Below, in pieces: positions 46,117 through 59,200 of a DNA stretch of 64,000 nucleotides. Numbering within the stretch: the stretch's first letter is position 1; every line of letters starts with the position of its first letter. This stretch comes from Phoronis australis (lineage: Eukaryota > Phoronida > Phoronidae): NCBI GenBank assembly GCA_002633005.1, contig NMRA01000172.1:13977-77976 (forward strand). The letters run 5' to 3'. The notes beneath the pieces were generated by a model. The model was not told where the DNA came from. It made no database searches and was given only the letters and a program-made list of their open reading frames with translations. The position numbers and the translations under genes are program-made.

Positions 46117-49100
46117 AGAAGTTGAGGGATGACATTTTCGGGATTTTGGAAAAGGCCGACAAGTTACACGCCGATGGGGAAATTGACCAACTGTACGCGT
46201 ACCTCAGTAGGTTCAAAGATGACGAGCAGGACGAAATATTATGGAGACTTGCAAGAGCGGTGAACGAACTGTCGAAACGAACGACCGACGAAAAGTTGCA
46301 GAGAGACCTCGTGCTCGAAGCATTTGATTATGCAGCACGAGCAATACAAATTAACGACACTAGTTTCGACGCACATAAGGTAAGTCATTGGTCTGCGTGT
46401 ACCCAAAGTCAATTTAAATCGCACAAAAGGACTAGTGTCATAGGATCTAATGTGGCTTTCATCATTCCGAGTTTCAATCGCCGTCTTTCCACACCTTCTG
46501 AACTGTCGACATAAACTGTCGCCATCGACATAAATTGTCGCCCGGGCGACAATTTATGTCGTAAGAAACTGCTACTACATTCCCATAGGCAACTATAACG
46601 TTGTCGAATAAATTTTTCAGTGGCGAAAATGCTCTTATGTTGAACGAGTGTCAACAGAATAACCGTTGATATTCACAACTTCTTTACAAACGTATTTCTT
46701 TTCCCCACGGGCCTCTCGAGAAAATGTATCTTTTATGAATTTAATGGGGTTGGCCGTGCAACTCTAAAAGTGCCAATTCCAATTAAAATTGCACGTGTAC
46801 GAATTCCAACATGGCGCATGCCGAATACGCATTGTCCGTGTGACTTGAGTTGGTGACGGGAATTCGGATGTTTAGTGATAACGTGTCATGTCAGTAGATG
46901 ACGCAATTTGGACTCGCAGTCACATTGGGTCCAAAACGTCATAATGACGTCAAAATGACGTCATGCTAAACATTCCTATAGAATTTTACCACGGTAACGA
47001 ATATGAGAGCAAAGGGCCCAGTTCGATATTTAGTTTTAGTCCGTTAGACAAGATGCATCTTATAACTATGCTGTACGTCTATACAGATTGTATCCTCACA
47101 ATTGTAACCACAGTCATTAAACGGCAATTCACGAGAAGAGACATGAAATTATTGTGTTCACAGAAAAGACTCAAGATTAAATACAATATTGGTTGATGAA
47201 TACTTTCCTCGTTTCAGTGGTACGCCATCCTTGTGGATGCTGCAGCCGCAACTGAAGGCAGAAAAGCACGTCTTCTCGCCTCCGTCACAATGGTCGATCA
47301 CTTCAAGGTTACTGTCGACTTCCCAACTAGCTTTCCCTTAAATGTAGAATTCTCTGAAATCACGAACTGCTACACTCACCTTCTGCACCTTATAAACATT
47401 TATTTCTGATTATAATTAATTGGATTTCGGAGACACACCCAACAAAAATATCATGTACATGTCGTTTGTGAAGACGTCCGTGGGCGTTTTACTTTTGAAA
47501 ACTGTGGTTGGCGTCCTACATGTAGGTCCGCCAGTGGATTATTATTTCGAACATTTTATGTTCGTTTGATACTGAAGCGCCTGTTGATAAATCAGTTACT
47601 TCAAATTATGAATGATTTAGCTTCACTATAATACCGTTATTACAAATAATTTCTCTAAATAATTTCGAAACATCTTGATTTGCTTTATTTACAAATCAGG
47701 ATTTTCAGTAACTGAAATAAATCATTATTCATGGCCAATTTTGTTGAGAACTTTCGAAATTCATGTAACGTTGTCCTAGTTCATTTTCGATTTCAGTTCT
47801 TTTTCAAGTTTAAAGTATTTTTTATAAAATAGTACAAGTAAAGACAAAAATGACATTACTGCCGAGAAATTAAATCAATTACCATTAACATCAAGGTAAC
47901 TCGATTGCGGTTTGTTTTCAGAAAGCAGCAGCACTAAACCCGACAGATGCCGCTACTTTCCATTCCATTGGTTTCTGGTAGGTCATCACCGTGACGGTCA
48001 GTAAGGGCGGTATTTCACTTTACGATCTGTAGGTGTGCCTCGAGTGCAATTTATCTCACGTCACAGTTATCACAACTCAGTGAGGCAAAATACTCGCGCC
48101 GGTCTATAAACTTGAGTGCGTTCGTTTTGAACAGCATGACATCATTTTTTTTGACTTGGTCTATTTACCCCAACCACCTTACATTGGCATGACGACAGTC
48201 ATTTATCCTGCTAGCATGGGTGTATAGCGTAGTACACACGTTGATATATATGAGCTGATGAGAGAGATTTTTAGTGTTGTCAGTGGATGCAATAGTTAAT
48301 TCTCATTGGCCACGGAAAGTAATTAGCTATGCATTTAGGTCACCTAACCTGCATGCTATGAGGATTTAAAATCCAACAAGTGAGTCACCCACCTCTTGAC
48401 TGCTTCCGTGCAAAATGAACAGAATTTGTCAGTTTTTCCTGTGCCACTGTAAATCCTCACAACGACATGCGGGAGGTCACCTAAGGCGGCTTTACCCGAT
48501 CGATTCAAGTTGCATTCGATAGCCAACGATAATTAATTATCAGTGCTCAGTGTAGTGGCGGAGCGTATATAGGCGCACGTAGGTGCAGCCAACCACTACA
48601 GCACTGTTAATTCACATTGCTTCACCTGGTAACAAAAATTTTTATGTTGGCTCTATCTTTGAAGCCAATTGTTCTAAATTTACCGCGATGTTGTTTACTA
48701 AGAACGTAGTTTAGCCAGACACTGGCATTTTGACCTGCTGTGTGCGACAATGACGTGCGGTAAATTTCACTACGGCAGACAGCTTAGCTTGTAGTTTTCA
48801 GTATGGTTTCAGAGGTAGACAGCTATCTTTCGCCGATGGCCCTCAAGTGCTTATCCGATTACCTAGTCGATGAAAATTAAGTACTGCACCAACTGACAAC
48901 AACAAATTTCCATCGCTGGCTCCTTGTAACCGTATGTACTACATTTACGTTTCATACTGCGAATGTGAGTGAGCCTTGTGCCGTGCCTCGGTGTCCGAAG
49001 TCTGTTGGGATAACAATGACGTAAGATAACAATGACGTAAGGTAAATTTCACTTGGCAGCCAGCTGAGCTCATGGCACATCGTGCCTTGTTCGCCGGGCC

Positions 49101-51493
49101 TAGCTACGACGAGATCGAAAACCAAGGACGTATGAGCCTATAGAAACCGGATTCGTTAATCCTCGCCCTACAATTCATTCCTCTGAGATGTGTAGGCCAG
49201 TCCAAAAATATTTTGTTATCGGGCGCTGTTCGTTACTGGCGCTCGCCCATGTTATACAAAAAACGTTTTCGTCCTACAATTGATATTTTGTTCTCAAATT
49301 TTGGCAATTGCGCACAAATTTTATGGTCGGTTGCACGAAAGGAAAATGGTTAAAATTTTCCTAAAACACCTTACCGGAATTTAGGTGCCATAGTTGGGTT
49401 TAGCAGAAACCTTGAGTAGTCTGCAACAGTATAACAAGAAACAATGACGTAGAGCCGTCCATGTCGTGTCGACTGTGTTTATAAACACCAGTCGACACGA
49501 CATGATCCTCTGCTCGAGTAGGAAGGTGGCCGGAGTTACTTGCCAGATGAAAACCCGAGTCAAGCATTGTCAGTGGTCACAACAAATGCAGAAACTGATA
49601 TTAAACAGAACATGAAAATTCCCAAAAATCGCAACTTTGTGCTTTTGTAGGTATTTCACGTTCGCCGACTTTGCCTGGTATGAAAAGCAGGTCTGTGCTA
49701 TTTTGTTTGGTACACCTCCACAGTCAAGTTATGAAAAGGTATTTTCATTCAACAATTTTTACACAATAATGTTGGTCTTGGTTCAATAATTCCCTCTGCA
49801 AGGAGAACAGAAACTATGAGTTGGCAATTGATCAGCTCAGCAAATTTTCATTGTTTGTCATAGTACAGGTTTGCTACCCTTGTAAACATAATTCCCACGC
49901 GCTCTGACCGTGCAAAATTACGCCAGACGCGTTGAGCCAACGCCGGGGCGGGGCCCACGTGACTAAAACTCATGAACTCTCAAGTAGATTTATTTACAAT
50001 CATTCGCCATGCGTTATGGATACAGTGGTTTCTTTGATGCTCTCAGCAACTTCAAAAACCAATTTTCGTGATTCTGCCCTCGGTACAGAGTTAGTCCAAC
50101 ACTTATTCATTGTCACGACTTTTGATTTCTCTTCATTACAGGCATTGGAGTATTTTGAAAAGGCAGAGGAAGGTTAGTGGAATAACAACGTAATGTGTTT
50201 TAGTGCTATTGTAAAGAGGTTGTCTCGGCTTTTCGTTTTCTTACATTGTTCTGTACAGTACTGCTCGACGGAGGAAGTTGAAGAATAACTGAAACGTCAT
50301 TTTGTTTGAGCAACTCACTGAACAACTCGCGTAAATCGGATTTTCAGACAACTCGGATCGAGTTCTACGTTATATCGTTTAGTTCAAACCATGCAACCAA
50401 CACTTCAGATCAGGAGGTCTAATGGAAGATCTTGTTCCGGATGGATCCGTCTTATGCGTATGAGTGCAATTCATCAAATTGTTGTCATGCTAGCCGTTTC
50501 TCCACATTTCAAACCATTTCTGACAAGCGCAAAAGTAAGCCCGGCGACAACTCTTTGATAGCTATTATATGGATTTAATGTGCAAGTACGACACTTTTAT
50601 TAGTAACTCCCATTTTTGTTTGACATAAATTGCTTATTTGACAATCGAACAAACAATTTTTAACCCTGAATATTTTAACTTTCAGTAAAACCCAACTTTT
50701 ACAGCAAGAACACTCTAATGCTCGGCAAAACCTACGCGCGCTTGCAACAACGAGAAAAAGCCATTTATCACTTGAAGAAAGTTCTGGAGTTTCCATTCGA
50801 TTCTTGTGCAGTCGATGTAAGTTCTTGCATAACTTGTTCTTACCACGTTGTGTAACAATGTATCACTAGCAATAACGCACCAACTGTTTTATTGCCCAAG
50901 AGGGTAGTCTTACTACCCTCGGGGCCCAAAAAGTCAACCTGAGTTGTTGGTCAGAAACAAAATAGCAGTTTCAGAGCAGATTTTTGCAGACTGTGAGGGC
51001 CCGATTTTGAAGAGGATTCAAACTGAGTATTAGACCTACTTCGTACTGAACTCACTCAAAAATATTTGTTCCACTCTCGCGGGAGTTCAGGTTAGCTTAT
51101 GAGTTTCTATTGCAGTTCATCATGACTTCGCGTTAGGTCACGGTGGGCGTCGCTGAAAGCACATACATACCAAAAAAACAAGTAGCAATGGTAAAAATTG
51201 GACTTGTCCACACGATACCACGAAATTTGTAATTTACTTTCCTCACATTCTTCTCAACAAAAACAACTATAAAGTTTGGTTCGTTATCAATATGATTTGT
51301 AGGATACTGAGAAAATACACCATTTGGCCATACCAGACTGAGTAATATAAGCAATTTCAATTAAGTCTTTTTGAGTGGGAAAGTCATTTTGAACTATTAC
51401 GTTTTTTGCCTTTGAAGAATTTTTCCGTTTGTACTCAATCAGGCTAAAGACGAAGCAATCCAGCTGCTGCGATCTCTGGGAGTGGAGTTATGA
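46117..51493 (+). CDS. RMDN1-like regulator of microtubule dynamics, gene B (5' partial)
   Basis: Seven exons: 46117-46379, 47218-47307, 47922-47977, 49651-49738, 50142-50172, 50686-50816 and 51443-51493. Lengths and phases match gene A exon by exon (90, 56, 88, 31 and 51 bases are identical lengths; the first and the sixth are each 3 bases shorter). About 235 residues are recovered. Shared blocks: IDQLYAYLSRFKDDEQDEIL, WRLARAVNELS, WYAILVD, LNPTDAATFHSIGFW, FADFAWYEKQVCA, ALEYFEKAE, NFYSKNTLMLGKTYARL and LLRSLGVEL at the C-terminus. The first coding exon or exons (targeting leader) were not found. The pair clearly arose by tandem duplication. Function as for gene A by family. The 46117 boundary rests on a modest acceptor (TTCAACAATAG), but the phase fits. 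Confidence 0.9.
46526..46561. repeat. Perfect 36 bp palindrome
   Basis: CGACATAAATTGTCGCCC is followed without spacer by GGGCGACAATTTATGTCG, centred on CCCGGG. A worn direct copy (CGACATAAACTGTCGCC) lies just before it at 46507-46523. Intron of RMDN gene B. Confidence 0.95.
46934..46966. promoter_or_regulatory. Cluster of CRE-type TGACGTCA motifs
   Basis: Two perfect TGACGTCA palindromes (46945-46952, 46956-46963), preceded by ACGTCAT (46937-46943). TGACGTCA is the CREB/ATF site. Function here is inferred from sequence only. Confidence 0.35.
48742..49075. repeat. Direct repeats with TGACGT cores in an RMDN-B intron
   Basis: ACAATGACGTRMGGTAAATTTCACT occurs near 48747 and 49030, each followed by a GGCAG.CAGCT block. 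The second has a tandem 16-mer GATAACAATGACGTAA at 49009-49024 and 49025-49040. Confidence 0.6.
49460..49504. repeat. Near-perfect 45 bp palindrome
   Basis: CATGTCGTGTCGACTGTGTT at the left and AACACCAGTCGACACGACAT at the right pair throughout, apart from one extra base in the right arm. The centre is TTTATAAA. Intron of RMDN gene B. Confidence 0.9.
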
Positions 51494-52169
51494 CGAATGC
51501 ATGCACTGAGCCTCTGTGACCCAGGGTGCCAAAGCCATCAATCTTAAATCCTCACTACAGGGTGAACAGAGACGGAATCGAGTCCCCATTCTTCATTGGT
51601 TGAAAACAGGACACCATGTCTTTCACAAATATTGTTCTCTGGCGGAGAGCCTGGACTACTTTCTCACGAACTTGGTATTCACTTTCTCACTATTGCACTG
51701 CTATTCCTGTTCGCCGGGCAAAGCACAGCCATTTTGAACTTCAGTTGGATATTACATTTTTTTCGGTAAATTTGGATCATTTTAAATTTTTCGAAGCGCA
51801 TTCTGAATATTTCCAGTAATTTTTGTATAAAACTGATAGGCAATGATTCTTACATGAAGAGCAACATCGTCAGCGAGTCGCACTAGCACAATGCCAACTT
51901 TTAATACCCGCTTATGGCATTATTGGCCGAATGGAAGTCAAGTTGTGGTGTAACGGATCTGGGAATGGAAATCAGTGGGCCTCGTGGTCATTGAGTGTTT
52001 AGTCATTGAGCACATTTATGAGAACTTACTTTTGACCAGAGTGAAATATGACCAAAAAGACCTTCAAAAAGGTAACAGTTTGCTTTATGAATTTTTAGCA
52101 AGTGTTTAGCCAGTTAGGTGCTTATGTAGAACTATGACTGATCACCTTTTGGCGAATAGCAAATAAACA

Positions 52170-52310
52170 TGGCATGAGAATAGCGTTTACAGAACTTGCC
52201 ACAAAGATTAGATTTAGTGCATTGGAAACACAATGAATATTGGTAATAGGATGTCTGCAGGTGATCAGGGTGTATGTTGCAAAGGCAATTTATAAGTCAT
52301 GAGTGAAGAA
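52170..52310. repeat. Dispersed repeat family E, copy 2
   Basis: Partner of 26160-26450: GGCATGAGAATAGCGTTTAC, GCATTGGAAACACAA, GATGTCTGCAGGTGATCA in the same order. Confidence 0.5.
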
Positions 52311-52462
52311 TTATGGTATGTTGCGCAAGTCAAAAAATGGTTCAAGCTGAGTTTTAGTTTGAATAGAACGTTTCAGCAGCACCAGTAGAACAAAACGTTT
52401 GTAACCAGTATTTATAAATTAGTTTACTATAACTTAAAACACAAAAGGTTGTAAATATGATT

Positions 52463-52468
52463 TTTATT
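52463..52468 (-). terminator. Candidate polyadenylation signal of ECI2
   Basis: AATAAA on the minus strand about 820 bases after the stop codon. Confidence 0.4.
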
Positions 52469-53289
52469 GCATTACTGTATGAAAAACCTGTACGTTATAA
52501 ATGTCTCACAAATCAAAAATATATGCAAAACTAGCGTAGTGGATGATTAAATACATGATAAGACTTTAAGGATCACTTTCAAACTACGATTAATGCTCAG
52601 AATACTAAAATCACTCTCTCCTGGATTGTGACCTCAATCAATTGCCTTTATAATTCGAGACCACAGCTTGTATGCATTGCAGCCTATGGGTGTTACAAAA
52701 GACACCCTCATTAATGGTCTCCATTGGGTTAGAAGTCATATAAGGTACTTTTGTGTCACGTATTAGCCCCTAGGTGGTTATTTTTTCAGACAATTTTTGA
52801 CCTGAGATTTATTCAAAACGGGAGCTTGTTTAAAACCCAGCACTTCTTCAACAAGGAGTTTTGCAGACCTGGCACTCACTGTTGCACTCACTGTTGTACT
52901 CACTGTTGCGTGCTTAAGAAGCCATATTTATAATCAACAACTAGAGACATCTATACACACGCTAATAAAATACACCAACACAAATTAACAAACGTCCAGT
53001 AAAACAGTAAATTGTGGTCAAAGATGTTCTTTCAATTAGTCTTAAATTACCACCCCAGGCACTTTATTTAACAATAGTGTTTTTAACTGGCTTTTACCTG
53101 GCACTTGTTCGAGACTTGCACTAATTAAAAGACCAGCGCTAATACGTGACACTACGATATGTTAGAACAACCTTTCTGAAGTTACAAGGGAAGGTCAAAA
53201 TAGATTAACTAACCCGGCATTTAGTGAAAGAACGGTTGTGTTTCATAGACCAATGTACGGAAATCACGCAAACCAGAATCCTTAGGGTA

Positions 53290-56200
53290 TTACAGTTTAG
53301 CCTTGCTTTGAAAAAAATTCATGATGGCATTCATGCATTCATCGCCCTGCCACCTCTCTTCAAGACGGTCGCATTCGGCGGCATTCACTTTGTGCAGAAC
53401 TTCGTTATCCATACTACGAATGAGACCTTTGGAGAACCTCATTGTCTGCAACAATATCGCACAAGCATTACATACATGTTACACATGACATTTTAATTTA
53501 CACCATTTTCCTATGCCTTATATGGTTAAGTAGGCTATTAAATTATTTGATTTTTCCCACCTTTCATTATTGGAATTCTATTGTACACATTTTTTCCTTC
53601 ATGCTTAGAAAAAAATTCTGGTGCCAAACTGCAAGTGAAATGTTTAGAAATCACGGGAGGTTCATTGTAATTTTGTTCAACTGTAACTGAATCAACCAAT
53701 CATCAGACAATTGTTCCACGTCTCCCCACTTACATTCTTCGGCAGTTTAGCGAACTTGTTCACTTTTTGCCAAGCTTCTTTCTGGAAACTGTCATCAGGG
53801 AACACATCTGTGACCAGACCCCTATCACTTGCTTCTCTAGCTGTCAACTTACGGTCAAACACCAGCATTTCAGTGGCCTATACCAAATAAACAAAGTTGA
53901 CATTTTTCACCATGTACCAGCAACAACAACAACAACAACATTTGGGATGTGTTCCGTAGAGCAAGTTTTTGTGACAAAGCTAGATCACGTAAGTCTTCCA
54001 GAGATATCGCATTGCACTACAAGGGAAGCGCATGAACACACTAGCTTTACTTGCGAGTGTCTTGCATCTATGGAACGTGTCCCTGGATTCTGTGTTACAC
54101 AAATAATCAGAGAAAAGGACACGGCTGAGATAACTACAGACAGACAAAGAACATGTGTGTTTTCTACATCCGTTCTTTGGATATACATCAGCTGCGTAAG
54201 ACTTGAAAGTGAAGTTATTTGCTGGATAAATGTCACTGTTGCATGGTGCAGTCATAAATGTACGGTAAAATCTCACCAATTCAAAACAACATACAATGGA
54301 CAACTGAAATTTTATTTGAACATTTTTCTTAAAAGATATAGCACAGCACCAAATAAAAGCCTTCCTTGAATGAATTTTGTAATTCTTGATACTTCTGTCC
54401 ATTCCGATGGTCCCAGCAATTGCTTAGCTTAACAAGAAAACTCAACATAACCTGTGAAGGCATATTACAATGACTTCAAATTCCTGAGAATTACATCAAG
54501 ACCACCATGCCATCCTCTTTTAGGCCAATACTTCACAGACAGTATGCCGGAGAAGTGTTTAACAACACTCACCTCGAAACTAATAATAATAATAACAATG
54601 ATGATTATGATGATGATGATGATGATGATGATGGTACCAATACAAAAAATAATTAAGGTATTTACAAAGTCACCTCAGCCTTGCTTAAATAGCATTATAC
54701 TAAATAAATGCTGAATAACCACTGTTCGCCTGCAGCTCAGTCTATGGCTCCTTAAACAGCTTCTTCATTTCAACATACCTTTGAGAGACCCATGATTTTG
54801 GGGAATGTATACGATGAACAACCCTCTGGTGTCTGACCAAGACTGCTGAATGGTGTGTGAAAAGTAGCCTATAAACACAAAACATATTCCATTACATACG
54901 TCCTCATGGCCACCACTGTCAATACAGACTCAGACAATAGATATAAGGTATGCTTCATGAGAAGCAAACTAAGTAAAAATTTAGTTCTACGCTACACACA
55001 CCTATTTCTGAAAAACAATTAAAATCCATTGAGCAAAAATGCAAGATCTATGAGAATATGCACATAACTGCTAGTTACTGAGATATTTTCTATAATTTCT
55101 AGATTGTGATGCGCTCATAACTACTTGGCTAGACCTCAACAACAGCAGGTGAAGTGGCAGCGTCACACTAAATTTCTGTCTTGAGTCTTATGTCAATTTT
55201 CATGCAACAGACCAATATACTGAATAAGCACCTTATGTTTAGAGCAGAAGAATTATACATTAATATTGACTACTACAATAAAACACTGAGGTTGAAATAA
55301 ATTGCAATAGCATACACTGAAACTAGTGTTCTTTAACTGTTTGGCTTCCTAGATGGAATTCCTTGTGTCTAGTTAAGATCATTTTTTCTTAAGAATTATA
55401 AATTTTAGCCAAAAATGGCAATTGCAGATGGATTCAGTTTATTGTTCAATATAGCAATTCATCAAGGTAGTGGAATCTCTTTTAGTTTCAACAGGCCAAT
55501 GGGACATGAATCTCACGATACCACGTGTCAAGACCAGGTATAGCAAGCAGCTCTCACCTTGTCAGAGGCGTACACTAAATCAAACAATCCCAGGACAGTA
55601 ACTGAGACTCCAACAGCAGGTCCGTTGACCAGGGCTATCAGAGGCTTAGGGAAGTCTATGTAGCATGCAATGTATTTCCTGCAAAAGACATTCCTCCATA
55701 AGGCAAACAGATTCTCAAGAGCAATTCTCGAGACTAATCCAAATCCAAACGCGTACTAAGGTATTAATAAGTTTAATCTCTCGGTAATCAAAAAAAACTT
55801 CTCACGTTCCTCCATGTGTTATCAATATCATGGTCCATCAATATGACATATTCGCAGATTACGGCATGACACAACCATGTCCTAATTCTTCAGGCTGCCT
55901 CTACAAACACAGTTAAAAAAAACAGACACGTACAAGTATGCATTACCTTAACACTGCATTTGCATCTTTTGCCATCTGAGCAACACCCTCTGGCGGTATA
56001 TTCATGAAATTACTCAGATCGTTACCACTGCAGTAAAAATCACCAGCACCTAAAAATCATTCAATCATCATGAAAGAACATTGAATCAATGACTGGTCTT
56101 CATTTGACACGTGAGAGAATGGCATGTCCATGTATCCCATGGGATAATGAAATTTAACTTACAAGTTGTAACCTGTTGCTGAGGACCACATCATTGGTGG

Positions 56201-59200
56201 AACAATGTCCGCTTGAAAATACGAGTAACAGCAAATCTGCCACACACATATCCAGATTTGGTCTCATAAAAGGGGGAGAATAAAACGTGCCAAACATCCA
56301 GTTGGCCTCAGTTCCAGTGATACGAGTGAGGTCAATTTCGTAGTCATATTTTACTTTTTCCACTCGTGTTTTTAAGCATTTACTCACTTTTGTCAAACCC
56401 TGTAGACAATGTACGTCAGTCAGTGAATTCAAAGTCTGATAAACAGCGCCAGAGTAACTCCTGTTGAGCGACTCTTTAGTGACCTCATTTCCAATGAATC
56501 AGTTATTTGTTAGCGCCACCTACCTGTCATTACTGTAAGCACCACATTGGAGTCCTCAGCAGCTTCAGAGAGAGCTTGACCAATTTCTTCGTACATCTAC
56601 AGATGAATGAAAAACATAACAAACTTAAGCTCTGCCAAACACATGTACTGTTCACTTACTGTTCCACACTGAATTACACACTGGCTTTGTTTTGTTCACA
56701 TTTTTCAAAGCAAGAGTCCAATACAAGAGGCTCTTGTTAGTGGTTACCACATAATGGTTCACAATTCAGACAAGAAATGTAAACAGTGAAACCAGTGCTT
56801 TACCAAATAAAAGCTCAAAACAGTAAATCCAAAACCTCACTTTTTCAACATGTCTAATGGTATACACATATCCTGCAATGTAGTAATGCTTACAGAAACC
56901 CTGTAAGTGTCAGAACACACGGGACTCAGATGTCCCATTTGCACCTAAACTTCGCAAATCTATGTCAGTTGTCTGTTTTATGAAAAGTGATCCCAATGCA
57001 ACAAAAAAACCCAAAAGCACAGACCAGGAATACCTTGCGACCCAAATAATAAATCCACAATCACAGACGCAGCCAGCGAGCACTCGTACCTTCAACGTTA
57101 AAGCATTCTTTTTCTTCGGTCGGTTCAAGAGGATAGTCGACACTCCGTTCTCGTTGGTGACTTTAATCTCAGTGTACTTACTACCCTCACCATCTGCTGA
57201 TGTTGGAGACATCTCCACAGCTGGACTCTGGGCAGCTACTAAAGAGCTGACCAAGTCAATATACTGCTTCTGGGCCTCGTCCTGAGGAGAGAGAAGTTCA
57301 AAGTAAACCCTACATTTGGCCAGATGCTTATACCACATTCTGTAACATGAACGGATGGGTGTATTTCACCCGCCCTGGATCTGACCCTAAACCATCGCAG
57401 GTTACAGAACTTCCCCTCCCAGGGTGGCACCTGTTTTAACTGCTACGTACACCCCCATTAACAATGATTGCCACCCATAAGCACTGCTGTAGAGGAGTCA
57501 ACAATTAATGAATGCTGCCAACTTTGAATATGCACCTGACGTCAAAGCACTGACGCACACTACTACTTGATGATACCTCAACAATTCAGACAACAGTCAG
57601 CACTTAAAACAATGGAGGTGAGCTGTTTAGAGTTTTCATGTTCATGATGCCCAAGCTGCATAGAAAGGTGGCATATAATTTTGTTTGCGCTGAACACGCC
57701 CCAACCAAGTAATGACTACAGCAGGTGCAAGCACCCTACTGTGTTACACAGCATATGGCTCGTTTTTTAAAATTTACTTAAAATATATCTTAATACTGTG
57801 CTCTAAATTTTAAAGTCCTTCTCTCACGCGTTGTTAACCCTTATTACATGGTTAGAAGATGTTATAAGGATCCAAGAANTCACCTTGTCAGAGGCGTACA
57901 CTAAATCAAACAATCCCAGGACAGTGACTGAGACTCCAACGGCAGGTCCGTTGACCAGGGCTATCAGAGGCTTAGGGAAGTCTATGTAGCACGCGATGTA
58001 TTTCCTGCAAAAGACATTCCTCCATAAGGCAAACAGATTTTCAAGAGCAATTCTCGAGATTAATCCAAATCCAAACATGTATTAAGGTATTAATAAGTTT
58101 AATCTCTTGGTAATCAAAAAAAAAAAAATTCTCACATTCCCCTATGTGTTATCAATTTCATGGTCAATCAATATGACATATTCGCAGATTACGGCATGAC
58201 ACAACCATGTCCTAATTCTTCAGGCTGCCTCTACAAACACGCAATTAAAAAAACAGACACGTACAAGTATGCATTACCTTAACACTGCATTTGCATCTTT
58301 TGCCATCTGAGCAACACCCTCTGGCGGTATATTCATGAAATTACTCAGATCGTTACCGCTGCAGTAAAAATCACCAGCACCTAAAAATCATTCAATCATC
58401 ATGAAAGAACACTGAATCAATGACTGGTCTTCATTTGACACGTGAGAGAACGGCGTGTCCATGTTTCCCTTGGAATAATGAAATTTAACTTACAAGTTGT
58501 AACCTGTTGCTGAGGACCACATTATTGGTGGACCAATGTCCGCTTGAAAATACGAGTGACAGCAAATCTGCCACTCACATATCCAGATTTGGTCTCATAA
58601 AAGGGGGAGACCAAAAAATGCCAAACATCCAGTCGGCCTCAGTTCCAGTGATACGAGTGAGGTCAATTTCGTAGTCATAATTTACTTTTTCCACTCATAT
58701 TTTTAAGCATTTACACACTTACGTCGAACCCTGTAGAGAATGTACGTCAGTCAGTGAATTCAAAGTCTGATAAACAGTACCAGAGTAACTCCTGTTGAGC
58801 GACCCTTTAGTGACCTTTATTTCCACTGAATCAGTTATTTGTTAGCGCCACCTACCTGTCATTACTGTAAGCACCACATTGGAGTCCTCAGCAGCTTCAG
58901 AGAGAGCTTGACCTATTTCTTCGTACATCTACAGATGAATGAAAAACATAACAAACTTAAGCTCTGCCAAACACACATACTAGTGTTCACTTACTGTTCC
59001 ACACTGAATTACACACTGGCTTTGTTTTGTTCACATTTTTCAAAGCAAGAGTCCAATACAAGAGGCTCTTGTTAGTGGTTACCACATAATAGTTCACAAT
59101 TATTTAGACAAGAAATGTAAACAGTGAAACCAGTAAATCAGAAACCTCACTGTTTCAACATGTCAAATGGTATACACATATTCTGCAATGTAGTAATGCT

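Larger units (their letters stand above)
51494..53289. other. Convergent 3' spacer between RMDN-B and ECI2
   Basis: Holds both 3' UTRs, repeat family E copy 2 (52170-52310) and a short CACTCACTGTTG direct repeat (52872-52910). No gene seen. AATAAA at 52162-52167 (+) might serve RMDN-B, and at 52468-52463 (-) ECI2. Confidence 0.5.

Noticed and set aside
53767-54369. 200-codon plus-strand frame opposite ECI2
   Set aside because: It overlaps an ECI2 exon and intron on the opposite strand, includes a CAA microsatellite, and shows no domain features.
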